The position numbers and the translations under genes are program-made. Positions 15,829 to 24,924 of a DNA stretch of 64,000 nt are shown here, piece by piece. Positions within the stretch are counted from its first letter, which is position 1, and each line of letters begins with the position of its first letter. The stretch comes from Sulfuritalea sp. Its GTDB lineage: Bacteria; Pseudomonadota; Gammaproteobacteria; Burkholderiales; Rhodocyclaceae. The notes beneath the pieces were generated by a model that was given only the letters and a program-made list of their open reading frames with translations, was not told where the DNA came from and searched no databases. Location: the NCBI GenBank assembly GCA_030247575.1, contig JAOTRV010000003.1, forward strand, positions 1 through 64,000, read 5' to 3'.

Positions 15829-17247
15829 ATGATGTTTTCGCATCGAACCAATGTCTCTTGGGGCAGGATACCGGGGTTGCTGGCAACAGCGGGCATGCTG
15901 CTGGCGGCACCGTTGGCACAGGCCGCCGATGCGGCGGTTGCATTGCCCGCCCTGTTCGGCGTTCCGGTCGATTTCATCCTGTTTGCCGCAACCCTGCTTG
16001 GCGTGGCGCTGTTCCACCACTACGTGTTGCAGGTGGCGCTGACCGGTCTGGCCACCATCACCACCTACAAAGTCTTGTTCACGGGCTTCAAGACCGGCGC
16101 CGGCATCGCCGGATTCATGGCGCACATGGGGCACGAGTGGGTGCTGCTGGCCAACCTGCTCGGCTTGCTGGTCGGCTTTGCGCTGCTGGCGCGGCATTTC
16201 GAGGACAGCGGGGTGCCCGAGGTGCTGCCGAAACTCCTGCCCGAGGGCTGGCTGGGGCCGTTCATGTTGCTGGTGATCATCTTCGTGCTCTCCGGCTTCC
16301 TCGACAACATCGCGGCGGCCCTGATCGGCGCCACGGTGGCGGCCAGCGTGTTCAAGCGCAAGGTGCATATCGGCTATCTCGCGGCCATCGTCGCCGCCTC
16401 GAACGGGGGCGGCGCCGGCTCGGTGGTGGGCGACACGACGACGACCATGATGTGGCTCGATGGCGTCAGCCCGTTCGACGTGGTGGAAGCCTATATTCCG
16501 GCGGCCGTGGCGACGATGGTGTTCGGCATTCCGGCGGCGCTGCTGCAGCACAAGCACATGGCGATCAGCCGCGACTTCCAGGCGGCGCATCGCATCGACT
16601 GGGCGCGCGTCGGCATCGTGATTTTCATCCTGATCGGCGCCATCATCACCAATGTCACGGTGAACCTGAAGTTCGCCGCGGCCGCCGATCATTTCCCCTT
16701 TCTCGGCGCCGCCGTATGGGTGGCCCTGCTGTTGGCCGTGCCGCTGCGCAAGCCGGAATGGAGTCTGGTGCCGGGCGCGTTCAAGGGTTCGGTGTTCCTG
16801 CTGTCGCTGGTCACCTGCGCCTCGATGATGCCGGTGGAACAACTGCCCCCGGCGTCCTGGCCGACGGCGCTGGCGCTGGGCTTCATCTCCGCCGTGTTCG
16901 ACAACATTCCACTGACCGCGCTGGCGTTGAAGCAGGGCGGCTACGACTGGGGCTTCCTGGCTTACGCCGTGGGTTTCGGCGGCTCGATGCTGTGGTTTGG
17001 TTCCTCGGCGGGCGTAGCGGTCGCCAATCTGTTTCCCGAGGCCAAATCGGTGGGACAGTGGTTGCGCCATGGCTGGTTCATACCGGTCGGCTACGTCGTC
17101 GGCTTCTTTGCGCTTCTGGCGATTCTGGGTTGGCATCCGCATGAAAAGCACAAGGATGGCGCACCGGCCGCGGTGCAAATGCAAATGGCGCCCGCCGCCG
17201 TCTCGCCGGCGTCTACTCCCGCAGTCGGCGCGCCGGGCTATCGGTAG
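15829..17247 (+). CDS. nhaD: NhaD-type sodium:proton antiporter
   Basis: 472 residues. An N-terminal signal-like segment (to about 33, ending AQAAD) is followed by eleven or so membrane segments of the ArsB/NhaD superfamily. Conserved membrane acidic sites appear in SGFLDNIAAALIGATVA and AVFDNIPLTALALK, and a loop reads NGGGAGSVVGDTTTTMMW. It probably exchanges Na+ for protons at the inner membrane. The last residues (VSPASTPAVGAPGYR) come partly from a short interspersed repeat. Two adjacent ATGs (15829, 15832) are possible starts. An alternative substrate cannot be excluded. Confidence 0.88.
   Translation: MMFSHRTNVSWGRIPGLLATAGMLLAAPLAQAADAAVALPALFGVPVDFILFAATLLGVALFHHYVLQVALTGLATITTYKVLFTGFKTGAGIAGFMAHMGHEWVLLANLLGLLVGFALLARHFEDSGVPEVLPKLLPEGWLGPFMLLVIIFVLSGFLDNIAAALIGATVAASVFKRKVHIGYLAAIVAASNGGGAGSVVGDTTTTMMWLDGVSPFDVVEAYIPAAVATMVFGIPAALLQHKHMAISRDFQAAHRIDWARVGIVIFILIGAIITNVTVNLKFAAAADHFPFLGAAVWVALLLAVPLRKPEWSLVPGAFKGSVFLLSLVTCASMMPVEQLPPASWPTALALGFISAVFDNIPLTALALKQGGYDWGFLAYAVGFGGSMLWFGSSAGVAVANLFPEAKSVGQWLRHGWFIPVGYVVGFFALLAILGWHPHEKHKDGAPAAVQMQMAPAAVSPASTPAVGAPGYR
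17196..17219 (-). repeat. short interspersed repeat, copy d
   Basis: Minus-strand match GGAGTAGACGCCGGCG then AGACGGCG. It lies in the last codons of the NhaD-type gene, where it is read as AVSPASTP. Confidence 0.75.
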
Positions 17248-17367
17248 TCGCGGGCACTTGAATTTTTGTCGAGGCGCAGCATCTAAGCGTGAGCATGTGT
17301 GCGCCAGCGCGCCGGCGGTCTGGCGTGGCTGGCGCGTGGCGTTCACGTCAATTCCTGGAGAACCGCA

Positions 17368-18249
17368 ATGAAACGCATTGTGCTGTTTTTGGTCACCAAC
17401 CTTGCCGTGATGCTGGTGCTGTCGATCGCCGCCAGCGTGCTGGGGGTGAATCGATTCCTCCATGCCAACGGTCTCGACATGGGCATGCTGCTCGGCTTCG
17501 CCGGCATCATGGGCTTTGGCGGCGCTTTCATTTCGCTGCTGATGTCGAAGACCATGGCCAAGTGGTCGACCGGCGCGCATGTCATCGACAGCCCGTCGAC
17601 CTCGACCGAATTCTGGCTGGTGGAAACCGTGCGCAAGCAGACGGAGAAGGCCGGTATCGCGATGCCGGAAGTGGCGATCTATGAAGGCGCGCCGAACGCC
17701 TTCGCCACCGGCCCGGGCAGGAACAACTCGCTGGTCGCGGTTTCGACCGGCCTGCTGCAGAGCATGAGCAGGGAGGAAGTCGAGGCCGTGCTGGCGCACG
17801 AGGTCAGCCACGTCGCCAACGGCGACATGGTGACCCTGACGCTGATCCAGGGCGTCGTCAATACTTTCGTCATCTTCCTGTCGCGCGTCGTCGGCTATCT
17901 GGTGGACAGCTTCCTGCGTCGCGGCGACAGCCAGTCCTCCGGGCCCGGCATCGGCTACACCATCACCGTGATCGTCTGCGACATCCTGTTCGGCGTGCTG
18001 GCCAGCATCGTCGTCGCCTGGTTCTCCCGCCAGCGCGAGTTCCGCGCCGATGCCGGTGCGGCCGGCCTGATGGGTTCGCCGCGGCCGATGATTTCCGCCC
18101 TGCAGCGCCTGGGCGGCCTCGCGGTCGAGCCGCTGCCGAAGAGCCTGGCAAGTTCCGGCATCGCCGGCGGGCAGGGCCTGATGGCGCTGTTCGCCAGCCA
18201 TCCGAGCATGGAAGAACGCATCGCCGCGCTGTCCGCGCAGGGTCGGTGA
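17368..18249 (+). CDS. htpX: HtpX-type M48 membrane protease
   Basis: 293 residues, close to the E. coli length. Two N-terminal membrane helices (about 4-25, 35-55), the zinc motif HEVSH near 140-144 with the third ligand region [12 protein letters not shown] near 222, and two further membrane helices between them. HtpX degrades misfolded inner-membrane proteins. A CTGGAGAACC Shine-Dalgarno precedes the ATG at 17368. The CPA2 exchanger gene overlaps its stop codon by four bases, so they are co-transcribed. Confidence 0.95.
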   Translation: MKRIVLFLVTNLAVMLVLSIAASVLGVNRFLHANGLDMGMLLGFAGIMGFGGAFISLLMSKTMAKWSTGAHVIDSPSTSTEFWLVETVRKQTEKAGIAMPEVAIYEGAPNAFATGPGRNNSLVAVSTGLLQSMSREEVEAVLAHEVSHVANGDMVTLTLIQGVVNTFVIFLSRVVGYLVDSFLRRGDSQSSGPGIGYTITVIVCDILFGVLASIVVAWFSRQREFRADAGAAGLMGSPRPMISALQRLGGLAVEPLPKSLASSGIAGGQGLMALFASHPSMEERIAALSAQGR

Positions 18250-19640
18250 CACACGCTTCCCGGCCTCGCACCGGACGGCTCCCGCGTTGGGCGGGAGCCG
18301 TTCTGCTTTGCTTCGCCGCCGCGCCGGCGTGGGCAGCGGGTTCGGGCGTGGTCGGCGCCAACCTTTTGTGGCTGGCACTGATCCTGATCAGCGCCCGCTT
18401 GTTCGCGCCGCTGGCGCAGCGCCTGGGTTTCCCGGCAGTGCTGGGCGAGTTGCTGCTCGGCGTGCTGTTCGGCAACCTTGCGCTGCTGGGCTTCAGCGGC
18501 TTCGAATCGATCGCCCGCGATCCGGCGGTGGCCTTCATCGCCGAGCTCGGCGTGATCGTCCTGCTGCTGCAGATCGGGCTGGAGACGCGGCTGGCCGACC
18601 TGGTCAAGGTCGGCCCGCGCGCCTTCGCCGTCGGCAGCGTCGGCATCGTCGTGCCCTTCGCGCTGGGCGCCTGGGTGGTCGGGCCGTGGCTGCTGCCGGG
18701 GCTTTCGGACAACGCCTACCTGTTCCTCGGCGCGACGCTGTCGGCCACCTCGGTCGGCATCACCGGTCGCGTCTTTCGCGATCTGGGCAAGCTCGACACG
18801 CCGGCGGCGCGCATCGTGCTCGGCGCCGCGGTGATCGACGACGTGCTGGGGTTGGTGATTCTCGCCGTGGTCTCCAGCCTGGTACAGGCCGGTTCGGTCA
18901 GCGTCGGCCAGGTTGGCGGCATCATCGCCCAGGCGGTGATTTTCCTCGCCGGCTCGATCTGGATCGGGCGCCTGATCGCGCCGCATTCCAGCCGCTGGCT
19001 GGCGCAGCTCGACGCCGGACCCTCGATGCTGTTCGCCCAGGTGCTGGCCACCGGCCTGTTCCTCGCCTGGCTGGCGCATGCCATCGGCCTGGCGCCGATC
19101 ATCGGCGCCTTCGCCGCCGGCCTGCTGTTCGAGCCGGTGTTCCTGCGCGACTTCGATCGTCCGGCCATCGTGCGCGAGATCGAGCCCCTGCTGCCGCAGG
19201 GCGAGCCTGGCCTGGCCGAGCGCCTGCGACCAATCCTGGTCAAACATGGCGGCCATCAGCACGAGCACATGATCGAACCCATCGGCTATTTCTTCGTGCC
19301 GGTATTCTTCGTCCTCACCGGCATGCAGGTCGATCTGAAAACCCTTGCCGATCCGGCGGTGCTGGGAGTCGGCGCCGGCGTTACGGTGGCGGCGGTGGCC
19401 GGCAAGCTTGCCGCCGGCCTCGCCGCCGGACCCTCGGGCAAATGGCTGGTGGGCTGGGGCATGGTGCCGCGCGGCGAAGTCGGCCTGATCTTCGCCATGG
19501 TCGGCAAGCAGCTCGGCGTGATGAACGAGACGATGTTCTCGGTGATCGTGTTGATGGTGATCCTGACCACCCTGATCACGCCGCCGGTACTGACCTTTCT
19601 GCTCAGGCGCGGTGAGGCCGCCCGGGGCCGCCCGCTATAA
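18246..19640 (+). CDS. CPA2-family cation:proton antiporter
   Basis: 464 residues with a Na+/H+ exchanger domain of about twelve membrane segments; the first (about 14-31) may be a signal peptide. Conserved parts are [31 protein letters not shown] (the paired acidic residues used for ion exchange) and a late [11 protein letters not shown]. Unlike the KefB/C-type protein at 11872-13590 it lacks an RCK domain. The GTG start at 18246 overlaps the htpX stop (GTGA). The ion is uncertain. Confidence 0.88.
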   Translation: MTHASRPRTGRLPRWAGAVLLCFAAAPAWAAGSGVVGANLLWLALILISARLFAPLAQRLGFPAVLGELLLGVLFGNLALLGFSGFESIARDPAVAFIAELGVIVLLLQIGLETRLADLVKVGPRAFAVGSVGIVVPFALGAWVVGPWLLPGLSDNAYLFLGATLSATSVGITGRVFRDLGKLDTPAARIVLGAAVIDDVLGLVILAVVSSLVQAGSVSVGQVGGIIAQAVIFLAGSIWIGRLIAPHSSRWLAQLDAGPSMLFAQVLATGLFLAWLAHAIGLAPIIGAFAAGLLFEPVFLRDFDRPAIVREIEPLLPQGEPGLAERLRPILVKHGGHQHEHMIEPIGYFFVPVFFVLTGMQVDLKTLADPAVLGVGAGVTVAAVAGKLAAGLAAGPSGKWLVGWGMVPRGEVGLIFAMVGKQLGVMNETMFSVIVLMVILTTLITPPVLTFLLRRGEAARGRPL

Positions 19641-19641
19641 T
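19636..19641 (+). promoter_or_regulatory. possible -10 box upstream of psd
   Basis: A perfect TATAAT lies 28 bases before the GTG start of psd, at the very end of the preceding gene. The region 17 bases upstream has no good -35 sequence, so this is a weak proposal. Confidence 0.3.
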
Positions 19642-19668
19642 TCCCGCTTCCGCCTGACGACTTCCGCC

Positions 19669-20517
19669 GTGTCCGACCGCCTTGCCGTGCTCTTGCAGTA
19701 CCTCCTGCCCAAGCAGGCGCTGACGGCGCTGGCCGGCAGCTTCGCCACGGCGCGCGCGGGTGGCCTCACCACCGGCGTGATCCGCTGGTTTGTCGGCCGC
19801 TATGGCGTCAACATGAGCGAAGCGGCCAGTCCCGACATCGCCAGTTATGCGAGCTTCAATGAATTCTTCACGCGCCCTCTGCGCGCCGGAGCGCGGCCGC
19901 TGGCGCAAGCCGATTTCATCTGCCCGGTGGATGGCGCGATCAGCCAGTTCGGCGCCATCGAGCGCGATCGGCTATTCCAGGCCAAGGGACATTCCTACTC
20001 GACGACGGCGCTGGTCGGCGGCGATGCCGAACTGACCGCGCAGTTCCAGGATGGCAGCTTCGCCACGCTGTATCTGAGCCCGAAGGATTACCACCGCATC
20101 CACATGCCGTGCGACGGGCGGCTCACGCGCATGATCCATGTGCCGGGCGATCTGTTCTCCGTAAATCCCGTCACGGCGCGCGGCGTGCCCGGATTGTTCG
20201 CGCGCAACGAGCGTGTCGTCTGCGTCTTCGAGTCGGCGCACGGTCCCTTTGTCATGGTGCTGGTCGGCGCCACCATCGTCGGCAGCATGGCGACCGTCTG
20301 GCATGGCGTGGTGAATCCGCCGCGTCCGGGCCGGCTGCGCGAATGGCGTTATGAAGACCGGCAACTGCGCTACAGGCAAGGCGACGAGATGGGCCGCTTC
20401 CTGCTCGGCTCGACCGTGGTCATGCTGTTCCCGCGCGACACGCTGAAGTTCAATGCGGAGTGGGCGCCGCAGCGGTCGATTCGCCTCGGCGAAAAAATGG
20501 GAGATCGGCCCGGCTGA
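19669..20517 (+). CDS. psd: phosphatidylserine decarboxylase proenzyme
   Basis: 282 residues from a GTG start. Typical segments are FNEFFTRPLR, CPVDGAISQFG, LSPKDYHRIHMPCDG and the LGST processing motif near 245-248, where self-cleavage turns the serine into the pyruvoyl cofactor. The enzyme makes phosphatidylethanolamine from phosphatidylserine at the inner membrane. The start at 19669 (VSDRLAVLLQYLLP) was chosen from family N-termini; an ATG at 19612 lies in the preceding gene. Confidence 0.94.
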   Translation: MSDRLAVLLQYLLPKQALTALAGSFATARAGGLTTGVIRWFVGRYGVNMSEAASPDIASYASFNEFFTRPLRAGARPLAQADFICPVDGAISQFGAIERDRLFQAKGHSYSTTALVGGDAELTAQFQDGSFATLYLSPKDYHRIHMPCDGRLTRMIHVPGDLFSVNPVTARGVPGLFARNERVVCVFESAHGPFVMVLVGATIVGSMATVWHGVVNPPRPGRLREWRYEDRQLRYRQGDEMGRFLLGSTVVMLFPRDTLKFNAEWAPQRSIRLGEKMGDRPG

Positions 20518-20594
20518 GATCGGAGCCGGGCCCGCCACCAGTGGTTTCACTGCGACAGGGCTATCCTTCTCCGCGAAGAATGGGCTGCTATACA

Positions 20595-20894
20595 ATGGGC
20601 ATCGTGAAGCCATCCATTGCCTTGCAGATCAATCGTGAAGCCATCCGGCAGGCAGTTGCACGCTATCCCGTGCGTAATCCAAGGGTCTTCGGTTCGGTGC
20701 TTCACCAGCGTGACGCCGACGGCAGCGATCTCGACTTGCTTGTGGACCCCCTGCCGGGAACTACCCTGTTCGATCTTGGCGCCATGCAGGTGGAATTGGA
20801 ATCCGTGCTGGGCATTCCCGTCGATGTACTCACGCCAGGCGATCTGCCCAAGCGATTCCGCGAGCAGGTGATCCGGGAGGCTCTGCCGGTATGA
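20595..20894 (+). CDS. mntA: MntA-type nucleotidyltransferase antitoxin
   Basis: 99 residues with the minimal nucleotidyltransferase motif GSx10DxD (G33-S34 to D45, D47). MntA antitoxins add AMP to a tyrosine of their HepT partner and silence it. The stop overlaps the start of the hepT gene by four bases, the standard arrangement. A TATACA sequence at 20589-20594 directly abuts the ATG; if it is the -10 box, translation may really begin at the GTG at 20604 (VKPSIALQ) on a leaderless message. Copies of such pairs are mobile between genomes. Confidence 0.88.
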   Translation: MGIVKPSIALQINREAIRQAVARYPVRNPRVFGSVLHQRDADGSDLDLLVDPLPGTTLFDLGAMQVELESVLGIPVDVLTPGDLPKRFREQVIREALPV

Positions 20895-21250
20895 CCGAGC
20901 CCGGCAGCTCGCGGGCCTTCGACTATCTCGACCACATGGTCGAGGCTATCACCTTGGCCAGGAGCTTTACCGAGGGAATGGCAAAGCCGGATTTTTTCGC
21001 CGACCGGAAAACCCAGCAGGCCGTTATCCTCAACCTTATTGTGCTCGGTGAGGCAGCCAGCAGGATCGCCGCGGAGTGTCCCGAATTCACCGTCGCGCAT
21101 CCGGCCTTGCCCTGGCAGCAAATGCGCGGCATGCGCAATCGCATGGCTCACGGCTACTTCGATATCGACCTCGACGTGGTCTGGGAAACCGTGCAGACAT
21201 CGCTGCCCGATCTGCTTCGACAACTCGGCGTGATCGTCGAATCGCGCTGA
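20891..21250 (+). CDS. hepT: HepT-type HEPN ribonuclease toxin
   Basis: 119 residues, all helical HEPN fold. The catalytic RNase motif Rx4HxY is intact at R82, H87 and Y89; the tyrosine is the residue modified by MntA. HEPN toxins of this class cleave RNA when not neutralised. The ATG start overlaps mntA (ATGA). It may stabilise the locus or act in phage defence; the sequence alone does not decide. Confidence 0.88.
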   Translation: MTEPGSSRAFDYLDHMVEAITLARSFTEGMAKPDFFADRKTQQAVILNLIVLGEAASRIAAECPEFTVAHPALPWQQMRGMRNRMAHGYFDIDLDVVWETVQTSLPDLLRQLGVIVESR

Positions 21251-21293
21251 TCGCAAAAAGAGAATCAGCGCAGCCCCGCTCCGTCTGCGTTGT

Positions 21294-21317
21294 CGCCGTG
21301 TCGCCACCGCCGACTCT
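21294..21317 (-). repeat. short interspersed repeat, copy k
   Basis: Minus-strand match AGAGTCGGCGGTGGCG then ACACGGCG, two deviations from the consensus. It lies in the gap between hepT and the TPR-CHAT gene. Confidence 0.6.
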
Positions 21318-21352
21318 TGAGAGCGGCGCTATCAGCATCGCGCAGGTCCGAA

Positions 21353-21381
21353 TCGACAAGCTCTTGCGCGAGGCATATAGT
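21353..21381 (+). promoter_or_regulatory. sigma70-like promoter of the TPR-CHAT gene
   Basis: TCGACA (21353-21358) and TATAGT (21376-21381) are separated by 17 bases. Transcription would start near 21388 and the ATG is at 21406, so the CHAT gene probably has its own promoter and is not simply read from the toxin-antitoxin pair. Confidence 0.55.
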
Positions 21382-21405
21382 GGCGAAAAATCACAAACGG
21401 CATAA

Positions 21406-24400
21406 ATGTGCCAGGGAGCGGGAATTCGTTTCCATCTGTTAGTCGCCGCCGCACTTCTGCTGCCGGCTATCCACGGTCAGGCGCAAACACCACCGGTACC
21501 GCCGCGCAACGTGGCGGATATTCTCGCGGTGCTGGATCAGTACAAGCGCGATCCCGAGGCGGTGGCGAAACTGCGCGCCCAAGCCGAGGCGCAGCCGCCG
21601 GATACCAAGCATGAGCAGGAGCTGGCGATTTTTTATCACCGGCGAGGTCGTGCCAACAAGGAGATCGGCAACGCGAAGCAGCAGATTGCCGACCTTGAAA
21701 CAGCGCTGCGTTTGGTACTGCCCAGCGGGATCACCGAAGCAGACGGAATTGGTGATCGCAATCGAATTTTGCTCGACCTTATCGGTGCCGAAATCAACGG
21801 CGGCAACGGGATACGCGTCGTCAAGCTGGCAGGTGAATTGGCAAATCGCGGTGATTCCTGGAGTCGATTCTGGGGAAATTTTTACCTTGCGATTGCCCAT
21901 GCCTTTCTCAGCGACATAACCTCCGCCAGGCACCACCTTGACTTGGCTGACAATTACCTGGCGGACCTCAAGACGTGGCGCACATGGAACCTCTGGGGGG
22001 ACGGTTGGCAAGCCCATAGCGACCGGGCGCATGCCATGGTCTTGGATGCAACTGGAAATTATGGCGAGGCCGAACGGCGCCATCGACGCTCGCTCGAACT
22101 ATCGGAAAAGGTCTATTGGCGAGCATTTGAAATCCGCAAGTTCAGTTTGTACGCCACGGCGCAGTGGTCGGCACTTAACAACTGGTCTATCGGAGAGGCG
22201 CTGCTGGCACAGAACCTTGCATGGCAGGGAAGAAACTCCGAGGCGGAACATTTTGCGAGAAGTGCCTTGGTACGTCAGCTACAGGTGTCAGGCCGTTATT
22301 CTCACTACACGGCTTTCCCTATGCAGATATTGAGCCGAATAGTTTTCGAATCGGGGCGGTTTCGCGAAGCGATGGGGCTCGCCGAGAAGGCGTTTGAGAG
22401 CGCCGAGAAGTCCGGGGCCGCTGTTGAGTCGCCGATGCATGCCGAATCGAAAATGTTGTATGCGAGGGCGCTCGTAGCGGAGCAACGCTGGACCGAGGCG
22501 ATTACGGTATTTCAGAGCCGGGACAAGGCACTTGCTTCGGATCCGGTGCAATATGCGATCAAGTCGGGAGACGATCCGGATTGGGCGCTGGCATTGCTCC
22601 GTGCCGGCAACGTCGAAACGTCCGTCGCGATGTCCGAGCGAATCTTTCTCAAACGTCTTTCGTCGGGGCACGACACCAAGGAATATTTGACGGCTCAAAC
22701 GCGCGGCTTCTACGCCATGGCCCTGGCCGCCAACGGTCAAGCGGACAAAGCGCTGGCCGAATTCCAGGGCGCCATCCCCGTCCTGCTCGACGATGCCCGT
22801 CGCAAAGGTGGCAGCGAACAGGGTGGCGCCGTCGCCCGCCAGATGCGTCTGGTCTGGATCCTCGAAAGCTACATGAAGCTGCTGGTTGACCTGCGCGACT
22901 CGCCGCTGCTTAAGACCATCGGCATCGATGCCGCCGCCGAAGCCTTCCGCATTGCCGATGTCGCGCGCGGCAGCGCCGTGCAACGGGCGCTCGCCGAAAG
23001 CGCTGCCCGCGCTACCCCCAGCGACCCGGCGCTGGCCGAGCTGGCACGCCGCGAACAGGATGCCCAGCAACGCTTCGGCACGCTCTCCGACCTGCTCAAC
23101 CGTTTGCTCTCGGCACCACCCGAACAGCAGTTGCCCAAGATCATCGCCGACTTGCGTCGCGACATCGAAGCCCTGCGCGTTGAGCGCGACAAGCTCAAGC
23201 TCGAACTGGCCCGGCGCTTTCCCGACTACGCCGAACTGATTGCGCCCAAGCCCACCACCGTCGTCCAGACACAGGCCGCCCTGGTCGCCGACGAAGCCTT
23301 GATCTCGATCTATGTCGGCGCCGAGCGCAGCTATGTCTGGGCCGTGCCCAAAGCCGGTCGTGCCGCCTTCGCCGAAGTGACGCTGACCGATACCGACGCC
23401 GCCCGGCAAGTCACCCATTTGCGCAAGGCGCTGGATGTCGGTGAAGTAGCGCTGGAGGACATGCCGCGTTTCGATCTGGCGCAGTCCCACGAGCTGTACC
23501 GCAAGCTCTTGCGGCCGGTGGAGGCCGGCTGGCGCGAGGCGAAGAGCTTGATCGTGGTGCCGCACAAGGCGCTGGGGCAACTGCCCTTCGCCTTGCTGGC
23601 GACGGCGCCGACCGTCGCCACCACACCAGCCGCCAAAGACAGCCTGTTCGAGGAATACCGCAAAGTGCCCTGGCTGATTCGCCGCGCCGCCGTCACCCAA
23701 CTGCCTTCGGTCAGCACGCTGCTTGCGCTGCGCCGCATGCCGGCCCCCAAGCCGGGACGCACCGAGTTCATCGGCTTCGGCGATCCGCTGTTCAGCAACG
23801 CGATGGCGCTGGCCGCCAACGACGCCAGCAAGACGCGCCGCCGCTGGCGCAACCTCGGGATTGGATCAATTGCGGCCGCACCGATGGCGACCGTGGCCGA
23901 TGCGCCGGTCGCCATGCCGACGGTCGCGGTGGCCAATTCCGCCGGGCTGGCACAGCTCGCGCGCTTGCCCGACACGGCCGAGGAAATCACCAGCATTGCC
24001 AAGGTGCTGAAAGCCAATGCCGCCAACGACGTGTTCCTGGGCCGTGCGGCGAGCGAGAAGAACGTCAAATCCGGCCAACTCGACAACCGCCGCATCGTGA
24101 TGTTCGCCACGCATGGTCTGGTGCCGGGCGATCTCAACGGCCTGACGCAGCCGGCGCTGGCACTCAGCGCACCGGAAGTGACCGGCAACGCGAACGAAGA
24201 CGGTCTGCTGACCATGGAGGAAGTGCTGGGGCTCAAGCTCAAAGCCGACTGGGTGGTGCTCTCCGCCTGCAACACGGCGGCGGGGGACGGCGCCGGCAGC
24301 GAAGCGGTATCGGGCCTGGGCAAGGCTTTCTTCTTTGCCGGGGCGCGCACCTTGCTGGTGTCGAACTGGCCGGTGGAGACGGTCTCGGCAAAACTATTGA

Positions 24401-24585
24401 CCACGAAATTGTTCGAGCATCAGAGCGCCACCCCGACAACGACGCGCGCCGAAGCGCTGCGGGCGACCATGCTTGATCTGATGGACCGCGCCGTGCCCGT
24501 GGACATGCTCGGCACCAAGGGCTACACCTACGCCCACCCGATGTTTTGGGCGCCGTTCTCGCTGGTGGGGGATGGCGGGCGGTAG
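21406..24585 (+). CDS. exported TPR-CHAT domain protein (caspase-like protease fold)
   Basis: 1059 residues. A signal peptide (about 1-27, ending HGQAQ) is followed by TPR-like helical repeats (about 60-500), a coiled segment rich in Glu/Arg (about 560-610) and a C-terminal CHAT domain (about 640-1055). The caspase-like dyad is visible: His903 in MFATHG and Cys955 in LSACNTAAGDG, followed by GLGKAFFFAGARTLLVSNWPV. CHAT proteins are cysteine proteases or inactive relatives; other CHAT-TPR proteins act in signalling or defence. An export signal points to a periplasmic or outer role. The first half appears less GC-rich than the second, which hints at a mosaic origin. The substrate is unknown. 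Confidence 0.88.
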   Translation: MCQGAGIRFHLLVAAALLLPAIHGQAQTPPVPPRNVADILAVLDQYKRDPEAVAKLRAQAEAQPPDTKHEQELAIFYHRRGRANKEIGNAKQQIADLETALRLVLPSGITEADGIGDRNRILLDLIGAEINGGNGIRVVKLAGELANRGDSWSRFWGNFYLAIAHAFLSDITSARHHLDLADNYLADLKTWRTWNLWGDGWQAHSDRAHAMVLDATGNYGEAERRHRRSLELSEKVYWRAFEIRKFSLYATAQWSALNNWSIGEALLAQNLAWQGRNSEAEHFARSALVRQLQVSGRYSHYTAFPMQILSRIVFESGRFREAMGLAEKAFESAEKSGAAVESPMHAESKMLYARALVAEQRWTEAITVFQSRDKALASDPVQYAIKSGDDPDWALALLRAGNVETSVAMSERIFLKRLSSGHDTKEYLTAQTRGFYAMALAANGQADKALAEFQGAIPVLLDDARRKGGSEQGGAVARQMRLVWILESYMKLLVDLRDSPLLKTIGIDAAAEAFRIADVARGSAVQRALAESAARATPSDPALAELARREQDAQQRFGTLSDLLNRLLSAPPEQQLPKIIADLRRDIEALRVERDKLKLELARRFPDYAELIAPKPTTVVQTQAALVADEALISIYVGAERSYVWAVPKAGRAAFAEVTLTDTDAARQVTHLRKALDVGEVALEDMPRFDLAQSHELYRKLLRPVEAGWREAKSLIVVPHKALGQLPFALLATAPTVATTPAAKDSLFEEYRKVPWLIRRAAVTQLPSVSTLLALRRMPAPKPGRTEFIGFGDPLFSNAMALAANDASKTRRRWRNLGIGSIAAAPMATVADAPVAMPTVAVANSAGLAQLARLPDTAEEITSIAKVLKANAANDVFLGRAASEKNVKSGQLDNRRIVMFATHGLVPGDLNGLTQPALALSAPEVTGNANEDGLLTMEEVLGLKLKADWVVLSACNTAAGDGAGSEAVSGLGKAFFFAGARTLLVSNWPVETVSAKLLTTKLFEHQSATPTTTRAEALRATMLDLMDRAVPVDMLGTKGYTYAHPMFWAPFSLVGDGGR

Positions 24586-24825
24586 GCGAGGTGGTGGTAT
24601 CAGTGGCTTGACGCACTTCTGACCCGGTGTAGAGACCCCGTTCTCAGGTAAGTCGTTCCAGACCGGATGAGCCCGATCAGGGCGCCATCGTGCGGCGGCA
24701 ACTCCTCACAAAGTACATTCGGTTTGCTTCGTATCCCTATTGATTTTATTTGATATTTTATTCGCGAAAATCCTCCGCTTTCGCGCCTAAGCCCTTGTTG
24801 CGCTTGGAAAAAACCGGACTCTTTC
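24586..24825. other. AT-richer gene-free region upstream of mraZ
   Basis: No credible gene. The part around 24730-24775 is AT-rich (TTGATTTTATTTGATATTTT), unlike the rest of the window. A 79-codon minus-strand frame here (24600-24839) has no Shine-Dalgarno and no recognisable domain. The region marks the boundary between the accessory patch and the conserved dcw cluster. Confidence 0.4.
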
Positions 24826-24854
24826 TTGACCGGCGTCAAAAAGTGTCATAAAGT
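24826..24854 (+). promoter_or_regulatory. promoter of the dcw cluster (Pmra-like)
   Basis: TTGACC at 24826-24831 is a good -35. Possible -10 sequences are CATAAA (24847-24852, 15-base spacing) or TAAAGT (24849-24854, 17-base spacing). The MraZ boxes begin at the end of this promoter, as expected for autoregulation. Confidence 0.5.
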
Positions 24855-24878
24855 GGGGTCTTGTGGGGGTTTGTGGGA
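24854..24878 (+). promoter_or_regulatory. MraZ operator: three TGGGN boxes
   Basis: TGGGG (24854), TGGGG (24864) and TGGGA (24874) repeat at an exact 10-bp period with 5-base spacers. This is the established MraZ recognition pattern of direct TGGGN repeats upstream of mraZ, so MraZ probably controls its own operon here. Confidence 0.85.
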
Positions 24879-24924
24879 AATTTGAGACCGGTCAGCGGCC
24901 AATTTCCCGTTCGGGGGAGATTCG

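Noticed and set aside
15706-18378. N-terminal extension of the universal stress protein to over 1000 residues
   Set aside because: The family begins MKILLAVDGS at 15705, and the upstream frame runs antisense through nhaD and htpX.
24600-24839. A 79-codon minus-strand frame between the CHAT gene and mraZ
   Set aside because: No ribosome-binding site, no recognisable domain, and it overlaps the mraZ promoter.
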